Part shown: piece after piece, positions 1-9,060 of the stretch
Numbering within the stretch: the stretch's first letter is position 1
How the letters are laid out: every line of letters begins with the position of its first letter
Assembly: GCA_004151065.3 (NCBI GenBank)
Contig: NWUY0300052563.1
Location: 15,646 to 39,549, forward strand
Source of the DNA: Larix sibirica
Lineage: Eukaryota > Streptophyta > Pinopsida > Pinales > Pinaceae
Length of the DNA: 23,904 bases
Direction: 5' to 3'
Notes under the pieces: model-generated
Told to the model about the DNA's origin: nothing
The model's database searches: none
The model's input: the letters and a program-made list of their open reading frames with translations, nothing else
Translations under genes and position numbers: made by a program

Positions 1-1
1 T

Positions 2-217
2 GAACCAGATAAGGCTTGGGACAAGTTGGAAACTGTGTTTGGTAAACACAATGAGATTCGTGGTCACCAACATGAAATTGAGTTGATAGACTTAAATCCA
101 AATGAGTTTTCTTGCATTCAAGACTATCTATCTAAATTCAAAACCCTTAGAACCTTAGTTGAGGAATGCAAAATAATTAATCCAACAGATTCTCCCATTG
201 TTGATCTTCATACATAG
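2..217 (+). pseudogene. Ty1/copia-type gag fragment
   Basis: The frame is open from the window edge and reads EPDKAWDKLETVFGKHNE, then a stretch with IQDYLSKFKTL and ending near ECKI. This is the layout of the UBN2/gag domain of plant copia retrotransposons: a tryptophan-containing AW..LE..FG start, an (I/V)QDY...F..L centre, and a following CGI-like turn. Gag would coat the retrotransposon RNA in cytoplasmic virus-like particles. The frame ends at a TAG at 215-217, well before the usual zinc knuckle, and I cannot follow the domain further, so the copy is truncated or shifted. The 5' part lies outside the window. No copia protease, integrase or RT follows within the window. Confidence 0.6.
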
Positions 218-565
218 TGGTTTTTCTATATCTTCACGTCTCCAACCGATTCTCCCTTCTAAAAATGATTTCTTTCTCTATTCATGGCCAAAATTCTCAT
301 GCAAATGGAGTTCTGTCAAACTTATTCAATGGTCTTGTTTTTTTTCCTCACACAGGGGCAATCTCACTCTCAAGAATCGAACATTGCTATGTTGCCATGA
401 TAAATTTTATAGAGACAAGAAGATAACGAATGATCACAATACATAGAGCATCATGTGCTCTTCCACATTATAAAGATTTACATATACAACGTTTGTTTGG
501 TTACATTAACAGTTGATCAGAATGGACTAATTGATTTCTAACACTTAGGGATTAATTACAATTAA
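218..565. other. No gene recognised after the copia gag fragment
   Basis: Two overlapping short + frames cross this stretch but neither shows a family motif or a convincing continuation of gag. It may be decayed copia sequence. A 6-bp stem with a 5-nt loop (AGAGCA-TCATG-TGCTCT) lies near 446-462 and looks like chance. Confidence 0.3.
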
Positions 566-1120
566 ACAAGGAGAATATATTCTTTAACATGGAAGAGAGG
601 CAAGGGAATTCACTGGAAAAATTTTGCATCTTTGTTGAAGAGGATCTATGGGAATGGAATATATTCATCATCACCTCTTAAAGATGTGGCCCAACTTTGG
701 GATCAAGATCCGCCCGAACCACTCTTGGCACTAAGTGTCTCAGGTTATTGTGTGTCCTTGTCAAGTTCCTCAATGCCTTGGACTAGAGGCAATAGGATTA
801 TCCTCTACATTTCCCTATACAACCCTTTGCTTGAGTGGAAAAATGTAGCTTTATTGATAGATCCTATCATAGTCCCATACATGCTTCCCACACAGATTCA
901 ACTCACCTAAACCCAAAGTAAAATGAACCCTCTACATGTGGGACATGATAGTGAGTTGTATTATATCCACCAAATTCTTATCTCTCTTCGATGTGACCAA
1001 CCACAAGATCAAAATCTCCTTTCTAAACTTCCTTACCATGAGCAATGCTTGAATTCATTACCATATGTACCGCATGGTACCTATCTCTGTATCAGGATAT
1101 CTTATAGAAAACATAATTGA
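566..1120 (+). pseudogene. Unrecognised, mostly open frame with one internal stop
   Basis: A single + frame stays open from about 566 to 1120 except for a TAA at 908-910, giving roughly 180 codons. An ATG at 923 follows the stop in the same frame. The protein has motif-like stretches (LTWKRGKGIHWKNFASLL near the start, PHGTYLCIRISYRKHN at the end) but I do not recognise a family. It is downstream of a copia gag relic and upstream of a LINE on the opposite strand, so it may be decayed transposon or host pseudogene sequence. In AT-rich DNA a frame this long with only one stop is mildly unusual but not proof of coding. Confidence 0.25.
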
Positions 1121-1125
1121 AATGT

Positions 1126-1685
1126 TTAGTTTGGAATAAGCTAGTGTTATAAAGTCCCTTCGATCAAAGCACGAGTAGTGGATTCAAAGGAGTACACATA
1201 ATGGGAATGGCATGTAAAACCTAAACCTAAAAGATTCCTTTTTTACACCAGGAAAAATACTATTCCTTTTGATTCATAGTTTGAATCAAGAGAACAATAC
1301 AACAATTGACTGTACATATAGTCGATTCATTTACACAATTTCAAAAACTGGCACCGAAGTAGCTATGACACTCAAAACACTTAGAAAGTAATTAAATCCC
1401 ATAGACTATTTACATCATATTTATAACACACCTTCTTGGAACGAAGCTCCAGATCCTAGGTCTCTAAAAATAACTAAAATGGGGGGTCGACCCCCACATG
1501 ATGATACGTCAGATTTACAATAGACCTACAGGGCACATCTAAGCCCCCACTTTCTTCATGCAACAAATATTTACTGAAAACATATTCTATTAAAGAACAA
1601 AAGATAGCATGCACTTGCTGTAAAAAAAAAATCCAAGTGCAATCAAAACAATCAAATTAAGTTGGATTACCCACAAAGATTCAGA
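1126..1685 (-). other. Probable LINE 3' untranslated region
   Basis: This stretch lies immediately downstream (in - sense) of the LINE RNase H stop codon at 1686-1688 and contains no recognisable frame. The position is what one expects for the 3' UTR of that LINE. It holds a 14-bp perfect palindrome GGGGGTCGACCCCC at 1482-1495. The 3' end of the element and its tail are not clear; a T-rich stretch near 1233-1241 on the + strand (A-rich in - sense) is one candidate end. Confidence 0.35.
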
Positions 1686-3010
1686 CTAATAAGATTGAAT
1701 TGTCCCCTTTGATATCACAATTTGGTCCTTCATTTCTTCGTAGTGCATTTGTCCCTCCAATAGTCTAATTGAATTTTTGGACAAGATATCTACTTTAGAA
1801 TTGTATTGCTTGAAAACGAGCTTGAAAATTAAGATATTAAATTGAGCCTATAGACCCCTGATCCTCTGCATCCATTGAACCAAATTTTCCACTGGTAGAT
1901 CAGATTTCCTGGAAGCCCAATCTATGACCACTTTAGAGTCTCTTGCCACCAATATTGACACTATACCTTTAAGATGAGAAAAATAGAGCACTCCCTAGAG
2001 TGCCAATAGTTCTGTTGTAGTATTAGTACCCTCACCACATCCATAAACTGAACCAGTGATTGCAACTAATTCTAATAGTCATTCCAGTACCACTATTCTC
2101 TATCTAAGATACTACATAAAAAAACCTAATGGGATATATACCTATAAAGGAGGTATTAGTAATGAGCCTTGAAGGACCAATCACAATATTCCTATGATAC
2201 TCATTGAACAACCCCACAATTTTGGTACTTATCCTAAAGAGATTAATTTGGACATTCTCAAACAAAACCAGGTTCACGTGTTTCCAAATCCCCCAAATGA
2301 AAAACATAGGCAAATCTCTATGATTCACATCATTAACAACCCAATGTTCTATACTGGCTTCTAAATTTCCATGGGCCCATCTGTAAGTTGTATTGAGACA
2401 TCTAGCAAATTTTGACCAGACTGAAAGAGTAAAAGGACACTGAATGAGAAGATCGTCCACTAATTCTTCTTCTCTTTTGCAAAGTGAACACTAATTTGGC
2501 CCAAATCCACCCTTTTAAAAAAATTATCCCAGGTCATTACGTTGTTCTTCAATGCCAACCAACAAAAGCACTTCAATTTGATGGGTGCATTCCACTTCCA
2601 TAACTGGTTATTTCACCATTTCCCCTGAATCTATGATGTCGAATGAGTGATAGCTTCATAAGCTAGCTTAGTGCTTACCCATCCTATTGCTACCTTCCAT
2701 GACCAAGCAATATCATATTCTTTCTTAGAAATTCTGATTCCACAATGCTTCAACCTCTTCAAATAATGCTCCCATACAACCATAGGGACAGATTCCAGTC
2801 CCAGTTTCTTTGCTTTCAATCAATATATATTTTCAGAAGGCCCATAATTGATCTTTTTCACTTGATTTTAAAAATAAATACCTCTATTTTCCAATTCCCT
2901 CACAATAACAACCAAGAGCTTGTATGCTTCATTTGCACCAATATATGGATCCACCCCCAATATCACTTGAAAACCATTACCCACTTTCCAAACAATCCAT
3001 TTCCCCTAGA
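1686..3010 (-). pseudogene. Non-LTR retrotransposon (LINE) ORF2 3' half: RT tail, zinc knuckle, RNase H
   Basis: Read on the - strand, this is the C-terminal half of a plant LINE polyprotein, which copies its RNA at a nicked target site. Around 2999-2880 the frame reads WIVWKVGNGFQVILGVDPY, the W..GNG..V.LG.DP block after RT. At about 2819-2640 it reads KKEYDIAWSWKVAIGWVSTK and then LAYEAITHS. A zinc-binding RT-associated segment follows with WKWNAPIKLKCFCWLALKNN, CSLCKREEE at about 2490-2464 and LLIQCPFTLSVWSKF. From about 2065 to 1686 comes RNase H: EGTNTTTELLAL, VARDSKVVIDWA, WMQRIRGL, KQYNSKVD and LSKNSIRLLEGQMHYEEM, ending in TAG at 1686-1688. Several stops and at least three frameshifts make it dead. 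The 5' half, including endonuclease and catalytic RT, is absent. The C-terminal RNase H resembles LINEs I associate with gymnosperms. Confidence 0.88.
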
Positions 3011-3949
3011 TGGGTGTGTGAAATTCTAAATCACAGCAGATCTAAGAGTTAAGTATACCTCACAAAGAAATAATAAGCAGAAAAAATGAATTAGAGTGAA
3101 AACTACAGTAAAAANTACTCTATGGATGAAATGAAATTACGCTTTTTTTGGGGGGAAAAAAAATACAATTATCGTGAACTCGAGCAAAGCTGACCTTTAA
3201 CAATCTTTGCTTTCATAGGGTTGAAGTCCTTGCACACTAGAAGCATGGGGCTAGTTGGAAAAACTATGAGAAGCAACAACTGTGATGTTTGTCTTCTAGC
3301 TGATTCGAATGTGTATGTTCATAAATGCAATTCCTCAGTGCGGTTGTGCTCTAATCGAAGCAAATGAAACATTAATAATGACATTTGAGGAGTTCTTGTA
3401 TATGTATACCAGTGGCATGTCAATTGTGCACATATCCAAGAAAATGATACAATACTACTACTATTTGGAGAAGCAATTTTTCTTTGCAGAAGATAAATAG
3501 GCAGGGAAAAATATTGAAGAAAACAATAGATTTGGACATGTGTTTCTCCTTCTGCCTCCCTTTTTATCTGTTTGGCAAGAAGTTATACATAGTTGGAAAG
3601 TACCTTTTGGTTAAGATACTCATTTAAAATAAACAAAATAAACCGGATTAATTCAAATATAATATGATGAAAAAATATAATATAAATAGGTGGGATCGCC
3701 ATCATATCCAATATAATTTCCCATTAATCAGCTTGTTCCTCCAAACATAAAAAATATGTGATATACCAAAATCCAAAATAATTTAGACCATAAAATCGAA
3801 GCCAAAAATATAATAACTTTGTTACTACATCAAAAATATCAGAACTTATGAAACATAATTACAACTCTGCCCCTTTTTAAAGATAGTCCAAACTCATTTG
3901 TATGCATCAGTGAAAAATAAATAAAATTGTTCATGAAACCAAATTGAAA
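3011..3949. other. No gene recognised; AT-rich DNA with one ambiguous base
   Basis: No family motif is visible. There is an ambiguous base N at 3115, next to homopolymer runs at 3142-3171 that could mark an assembly difficulty. A 63-codon + frame at 3309-3500 has no recognisable domain. Just upstream, near 3281-3355, another frame has CDVC followed by further cysteines (VHKC), suggestive of a zinc-binding knuckle but too short to call. 3620-3800 is particularly AT-rich. Confidence 0.3.
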
Positions 3950-4135
3950 ACCATATTTTTTTAGAGCGGCGACACTTCCTTTTTCACTCCCTTGAGGACT
4001 ATCCTTTTTGCTTGATTGATCTCTTTGTTTTTCTAATCATGCTACCTTATTAGCAGATTTCACATCACCTAGAGTGATGTCTATTGTTCCAACATTAGCC
4101 TTTGCAAATTGGAAAAGAAAAGCTCCAATGTCTAC
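3950..4135 (-). pseudogene. Exon-like - strand frame of unknown family
   Basis: On the - strand, about 62 codons read with protein-like composition and a single stop: VDIGAFLFQFAKANVGTIDI, then TLGDVKSANKVA, stop, LEKQRDQSSKKDSPQGSEKG, and SVAALKKYG. The frame then continues into less protein-like sequence (to about 3835). The end toward 4135 is preceded in - sense by CTGTGTAG, which could be a splice acceptor. The lysine/serine-rich segment after a compact hydrophobic part looks like a genuine protein segment, but I do not recognise it. It could be an exon of a host gene, a processed pseudogene piece, or a captured fragment close to the rolling-circle element. Confidence 0.3.
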
Positions 4136-4344
4136 ACAGCTACAATAGAGCTATTTAATACCTTTTTTAAGTAACATGGAAAAGGACAAAAAAAACAATA
4201 GTAATATAAAGAAACTACGCAAAAAATTCAAAAGGGAACATTGTGTAAGAGTTACCAAATTATAAACTAGTAGCAGAGACTATTACAAACTTGGCAATTG
4301 AGAAAATATTTTTGTTTCTTTCTATGGATCATATTCTAAACTAT

Positions 4345-4880
4345 TTTTCTTGTAAAATTTCTTCATCTTTTGTGCAACTATCTGGGATGTATTTATGTCT
4401 AGGTTATGTTCTAATATATATTAATTTGTCTTTCTTTTTAAATTTCTCTGTTATAAAATCTACAAGGAGAAACAAGGATAGTTTTTTATTTTAAAAAAGT
4501 GCAGATTTGTTAGCCTTTCCTATAAAAATTATTCACCTTTCTTTCAATTATTTTGAATGTATTTATCTCTAGATTATGTTTTATACATATTGATATCTCT
4601 TTCTTTTTAAATTCCCCATTATAAAATCTGCAAGGAGAAACAAGGAGATTATTTTGTTCTAAGTGCAGAACTATTACCTTTTACAACATATGCCTGTAAA
4701 TTTTATATTTTCCAAATTAAGTCTTGTCTGTAATGACATATTGGTGTGTCTTCATTTTTTGAATTTCATGCTATAAAATTTGCAAGGAGAAACAAGGAGA
4801 ATCTTTTTTTAAAGTGCAGATATATTAGCTTCTACAACACATATTTGTAAATTCTATGTCTTTCAATTTAAATACGTATT
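4345..4880 (+). repeat. Three tandem ~150-170-bp repeats with TATAAAA and CAAGGAGAA cores
   Basis: Three diverged copies lie head to tail. The cores are TTATAAAATCTACAAGGAGA at 4451, TTATAAAATCTGCAAGGAGA at 4619 and CTATAAAATTTGCAAGGAGA at 4771, giving spacings of 168 and 152 bp. Each core is followed by AACAAGGA and, after a T-rich stretch, AGTGCAGA. The first two also share GTATTTAT(G/C)TCTAG(G/A)TTATGTT and TCTTTCTTTTTAAATT upstream of the core. A further partial copy of the downstream half runs to about 4880. The array ends shortly before the first OTU domain, so it may belong to the 5' non-coding part of that element. Each core contains a TATA-box-like string, but promoter function is not shown. 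Confidence 0.75.
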
Positions 4881-5126
4881 TGTTTACCTGTTATTTCTTT
4901 TATTCTCTCATTTCAGCGTTGCTAAAATTTCCTTCCCTTTTAATATGAATTTTTAAAACTATCGTTTATATGTGCTTGAATCCTTGCCTATGGATTGTTT
5001 CTTTCTTATTGAAAGAACAATTAAACTGTATATATTTTTTTACCTGCCACTTGCAATGTGCCCAAGAAAATCCTTTGCTAGATACATGTAACATCATCGG
5101 ATGTTGTAGTTACAATAGCATATGTC

Positions 5127-5835
5127 ATGTTCCATTGTTTGTGTGTAGTCTGCATATCTTCCAATCCTTTCTATGATCGACCAATAGATAGTTGTTGTGA
5201 ACGATGTGCCTTGGAAAGTCCATGCACTTTTTCAATGTGCAATTCAAGTATTCATGGCATTGATTCTATATTAGCTAGACATGGGTTGTTTCGCTTGAAA
5301 AAAAATTTCTATCAGCCAGGGGGATGTTTGTTCGATGCACTTGCAATGTTGATGCATATACGATATTCATCTATTGAAATTAGAGAAGGAATGGTAAATC
5401 ACTTTAGGGCATATTTGGCTTGTAAACACCCAGAAGTTATTCATTCAATGAAAACATAATTAAGTTGTGATTTCCTCTATGAATTGCATGGTGTGCATGA
5501 TACGAATGCAAATTTGCATCGAATGTCTTTGTCCACTACGCAGCTGCAGAGCACTTTAGAAATTGATCTTTGGGGCGATATTTTATGTGTCAAATGGTTT
5601 TCAATATGACTAAATGTTCTAGTTTGCATATGGTCATTTGAAAATAAGACAAAGTATATGTATTTCAAAGCCAATGGAAATGAACATGAGATTAATATTT
5701 TGTTTCATGATAGGGTCATGGTATGTGGACACTTTGAGCCATTTATATCATGTAAATTGAACCCATAGACTGGCCATGTGCAAATAGCACCAGTTGCGTG
5801 TTCAAATGCAAATGATACTCTAGCATCCTAGTTAG
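5127..5835 (+). pseudogene. OTU-type cysteine protease-like domain 1 of Helentron polyprotein
   Basis: One + frame covers the whole domain with stops at 5457-5459, near 5607 and near 5766. It opens with a cysteine-rich segment (CCERCALESPC), then reaches RLKKNFYQPGGCLFDALAML, the OTU active-site block normally written D-G-N-C-L-F. The nucleophile-position cysteine is codon 5325-5327; the aspartate three residues before it is replaced (Q-P-G-G-C). Helical segments with IEIREGMVNHFRAYL follow. The C-terminal half has EIDLWGDILCVKWF, VLVCIWSFENKTK and a closing GHFEPF, whose histidine (5730-5732) fits the catalytic position. OTU domains are deubiquitinase-fold proteases; they are known in Helentron and some animal Helitron polyproteins, where the role is unclear. 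Call is from motif order, not from a profile search. Confidence 0.72.
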
Positions 5836-5869
5836 ACATGTTATCATTTTCCCATGCACTATCGCAACA

Positions 5870-6317
5870 TCATCTTATGCAATTGATTTTATTACCAATG
5901 CTTTCCATGACTCATTGTCTGAATCAATATGTGCATTAAAAATGGGCTTTGACATCCCCTCTTTGCAAAAGATAGTAGCACGGACCTTCTGCAATTGCTA
6001 CAATGGAAGCGATGCTAGGGAAATTGATTGTTACAATAAGTATATTATGACTAAGCATATAATGAACGAGCAATTCATTGCTACTCCATAAGCATACATT
6101 GTCAATTTTTCAAAGTTGTACATTGAAGGAAATATGGAAGGAAGACGCATTTGCATTGCAGTGGCTATGTGAACTTTTCAATATCAACATACATATCTGG
6201 AGCATTCAGTCAAAGAAAATAGATGCAAGATTCCATTCGTCATGTGCCTCTTCAAATACACTCTATCTAATGCAATTTTCTATTGATGATTCACACATGC
6301 ATTATTTTCCATTGTGA
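5870..6317 (+). pseudogene. Second OTU-like domain, partly degenerate
   Basis: Starting about 140 bp after the first OTU domain ends, a + frame reads AIDFITNAFHDSLSESICAL, then FDIPSLQKIVARTF, then MTKHIMNEQFIA. This is the layout of the OTU N-terminal half, but the block that should hold the cysteine (N-C-L-F-E-S) reads S-L-S-E-S, so the nucleophile is absent. After a frameshift the C-terminal half follows: TLKEIWKEDAFALQWLCELF, INIHIWSIQSKKID, then DSHMHYFPL and a stop at 6315-6317. W-x-E-D-A-F-A-L-Q-x-L-C plus a closing H-Y-x-P-L is the usual OTU ending. The domain looks like a diverged duplicate of OTU 1 with lost catalysis, or with the residue mutated after the element died. Confidence 0.6.
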
Positions 6318-6589
6318 AAGGAACAAGAAATCATTGTCAATCAATGCATAACCCTGCATGGCATGGATTTCTGCAATCAGAAAGAAACAAATTCTATTGC
6401 AAATAGCATCGATACACGAAATTGCGTGGAAAATTTTCCATATAAGATAAATATAGTCATCCATATGAAAAAACCGCATGCAATGAATCTAAACTTATAG
6501 AATAATGAGACATAGAATTTGAACATTTTTCAGTAGCCAATGTCAAAGAGGCAAGTAGCACTTGAAAAACGATCCACGGCACTAAAATT

Positions 6590-7563
6590 AAAGCATTTCA
6601 CTGCCTAAAAGGAAGAATAAGAGCAGAGAAACATGTTCCTCCAATTAGGAAAAAGAGGCATGTAAAAGGTTCAACAACAATTAAAGCATACTTGAAAGTC
6701 ATTAATGACACACCAATGCACCCTTGCTTATTTTGTGAGCGCTTGCATTTCCAAAAGGACATGGACATAGTCAACAATACTAACATTTTGAACCATTTAT
6801 CTCCATCAATGGATTGCGATCTAAATACAATTGAGTTAAACCAGCAAATTTGCAAAAAATGCAAGAAAGCTTTGACCAAAGGGAATATTACTGCATTTGC
6901 AGTTCCTTCGCAAATCGGCCACAATGAAAAACTGTAACATGTTGCAAGTTTAACTCCTCTAGAAGAGAGATTAGTTTTGCTAAGAATATCATTTGCTTAA
7001 ATAAGACAAATAGGATACAAAAGAGCACAGCTTACACTCACAGGAACAATTACAAACGTGCCTTCGGACTTAGACAAGATACAAAAGTCATTTCCTAGAA
7101 TCCTAGAAGATCGAAAGATAGTTGTAGTGATGTTAAGAAAAAAATTGGAATACAAGAATGCATATATATCTAGCAATGTTTTTCCTTGCATGTCATGCTT
7201 ACTTTCAGTGAACTATGTAACACTTTGCTCTATAGATCTAAGAACATTTCCATTGATGATACATGGGATCAAATTGTCAATGAACATATCAAACAAGAAA
7301 ACAACTCTCCAATGCAAACATAATCAACCGATTGCATTGATAATGAAACAAAAATAGAACTTGATACTGAAACAATGGTGCAAGGATATGTGCAGCCCCA
7401 TCTAATAGATGATATTGACAATGAAATCATACAAATATCACCTTTCCAAGGTTTCCATCCATTGGGAATTTTCTGGGACAAGTTTTATGAGGAACTCAAC
7501 TTCCCTACATTATTCTTTGTATCTATTCAGCCTGAAGATATCACAAATAGATTTATTTACTAG
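6590..7563 (+). pseudogene. Helitron polyprotein zinc-finger and accessory (DUF6570-like) region
   Basis: A cysteine cluster starts with CLFCERLHFQKDM at about 6723 and ends with ICKKCKKALTKGNI at about 6850, a four-cysteine zinc-binding layout seen ahead of Rep in many Helitrons. After a frameshift the sequence reads LTPLEERLVLLRISF from 6950, a highly typical Helitron block (L-T-P-L-E-E-R-L...), then GTITNVPSDLDKIQKSFPR and RKIVVVMLRKKLEYKNAYIS. A further frame gives SKNISIDDTWDQIV near 7219, an acidic stretch VQPHLIDDIDNEIIQISPFQ, and FHPLGIFWDKFYEELNFPTL at about 7465. The last matches the (P)-x-x-(I/L)-x-x-D-x-x-x-E-x-L-(S/A)-F-P-T-(L/I)-F block that precedes Rep in animal and Helentron-type proteins. 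Two or three frameshifts and several stops are present. Confidence 0.75.
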
Positions 7564-8225
7564 GAAATATCACAATGGGAGTTGGACCATGTCACAAGAG
7601 ACTTTGCAATGCATAATACGAATACCTTCTTCAAGGCAATGCACATTCCAATAATAATAAAATTTCAAATTCTGCATGGATTTCAATCCAAAAAGGAAAG
7701 CTCAAAGGAAAACCTCCCATTGCAAAAGATGTAAGATACAAGACAAATCTTGAGAAAATATTGAAATTGCCAATTTCTTATCAATATCTCATAAGCATAT
7801 GCACGTCACCCGACTACTTTGAACACATAAAAAGGGATGTCTTTGAATGATTCGATAGCTTGAGACACCCATGTTTTTTTATCACTTTTACTAGTGTTGA
7901 ACATCTTTGGCTTCCTTTGTGCAACGCATCGCAAGAAGATACAAACAAATGTTTTGGAAAACATGACAAAAGAGACATTGATCAATGGATTAAATAATTG
8001 ATTAGGAAAATATTTGTAATATGCACATGCTATTACAGGCACAGAATGTCAGGACTACATGATTTAGTCTTATCCAATTATGACTTGTTTGGAGAAATAG
8101 AAGACTGCTTCTTTATAACTGAATTTCAAAGCAGAGGTAACAAACATGACCACGGATTTCTTTGGATAAAACATGACCACTTGACATCATTTTCTGTGGA
8201 CACCTCTATCAAGCGCGACCTGTAA
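7564..8225 (+). pseudogene. HUH Rep nuclease domain (Helitron-like N domain), truncated
   Basis: From about 7690 a single + frame runs to 8225 with a few stops. It contains IKRDVFE, stop, FDSLRHPC and then FFITFTSVEHLWLPL, equivalent to the Helitron F-F-x-T-x-S-x-x-x-x-W-P-x-L block; DQWIK with a stop, then RKIFVICTCYYRHRMSGL; and LFGEIEDCFFITEFQSRGNK leading into HDHGFLWIKHD. The last is the Rep HUH motif (codons 8145-8153): Helitrons usually have H-x-H flanked by RGSP and L-L-W. Here the middle residue is aspartate. Rep cleaves one strand and joins through tyrosines further on, but that tyrosine motif is not found: similarity to Rep stops at about 8220 and the next recognisable block is late helicase sequence. 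The domain therefore lacks its second half. Confidence 0.82.
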
Positions 8226-8254
8226 GAGACTCTTGGATATTAGAACAAGCAATT

Positions 8255-9060
8255 GTGAGTTCACATCCAATGCCCTATAAATTTTGGCCACAAAATGTCA
8301 AATACTTTCAGCTCATAGAATTTATGAGGAAAGAAGACATGACCTTTTTCTCAATATTGAACAGAATCAGAAAATGTTCACAGACAAATTGTGACATTGC
8401 ATTCTTAGATAGGCATTGTTATAGATCACTGCCAAATGATCCTACATTTCCATATTTGTTTTAAAGAAGCAAAGATGTTGAAGAGCACAATAGGAAAATG
8501 TTGACCCTTGTCCATTCAAAATCATATACATTGGAATCAATTGACAACGACACCGATGCAATGGAATCAATCATCCATAAAACTGACATAATGGATTTGC
8601 CTTTTGTAATTGTGCTAAGACAAGAGATGCTTGTTGAACTAATTGGAGGAAATTTTTCTATTGACGATGGGCTTGTTAACGATGCAAAGGGCATTTTTAA
8701 ATATCATACCAATGATAAGATTGACATAGTATGGGTTGAGTTCATATCACTGTAAATTGGATCGATGGAACGAGCACAAATGCAAGAACATTTTGCACGA
8801 AACATTCCATGTACATGGACACCTATCACAAGAATATATAGACAAATGGAATCAACAAATAAAAAACGTATTCTTCAACAACAATTCCCCATTTGGTTAG
8901 CATGTGTGCAAACAATACACTTGTCACAAGGGATAGCAATGAATAGATTAGTGTTTGATCCAAAAATAATTAAGCATCATGGGATAGTGTATATTTAATT
9001 GTCACGTGTTAAAGACGTGATCAATTTGTACCTCCTAAACAAATTGCAGTAGCGGAATTT
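8255..9060 (+). pseudogene. PIF1-family helicase, C-terminal half only
   Basis: The frame at 8255 continues with stops at 8462-8464, 8753-8755 and near 8996. It reads FWPQNVKYFQLIEFMRKEDM, then FFSILNRIRKCSQTNCDIAF, the PIF1 block L-x-E-x-M-R-Q-x-D...F-x-x-x-L-N-R-I-R. Later come MLVELIGGNFSIDDGLVNDA (P-V-x-L-x-x-N-x-x-x-x-x-G-L-V-N-G), VWVEFISL, QQQFPIWLACVQTIHLSQG (the Q-F-P-L-x-x-A-x-x-x-T-I-H-K-S-Q-G motif V-VI block, K replaced by L) and LSRVKDVINLYLLNKL. PIF1 helicases unwind DNA 5'-3' and drive strand displacement in rolling-circle transposition. Walker A and B motifs are missing, so the N-terminal half is deleted together with the end of Rep. Confidence 0.9.

Noticed and set aside
3115-3171. 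Biological signal in the N and homopolymer stretch
   Set aside because: An ambiguous base beside T, G and A runs is more likely a sequencing or assembly artefact.
4291-4494. 67-codon + frame in the repeat array
   Set aside because: It falls across repeat unit 1, is phenylalanine- and lysine-rich from T/A runs, and the other repeat units do not preserve the frame.
4451-4800. CRISPR-like repeat array
   Set aside because: Only three units of about 160 bp, with repeat similarity extending through the spacers; the genome context is a eukaryote.
6598-6924. 108-codon - frame opposite the zinc-finger region
   Set aside because: Antisense of the clearly recognised cysteine cluster (CLFCERLHF...ICKKCKKAL) on the + strand; its own sequence has no family motif.
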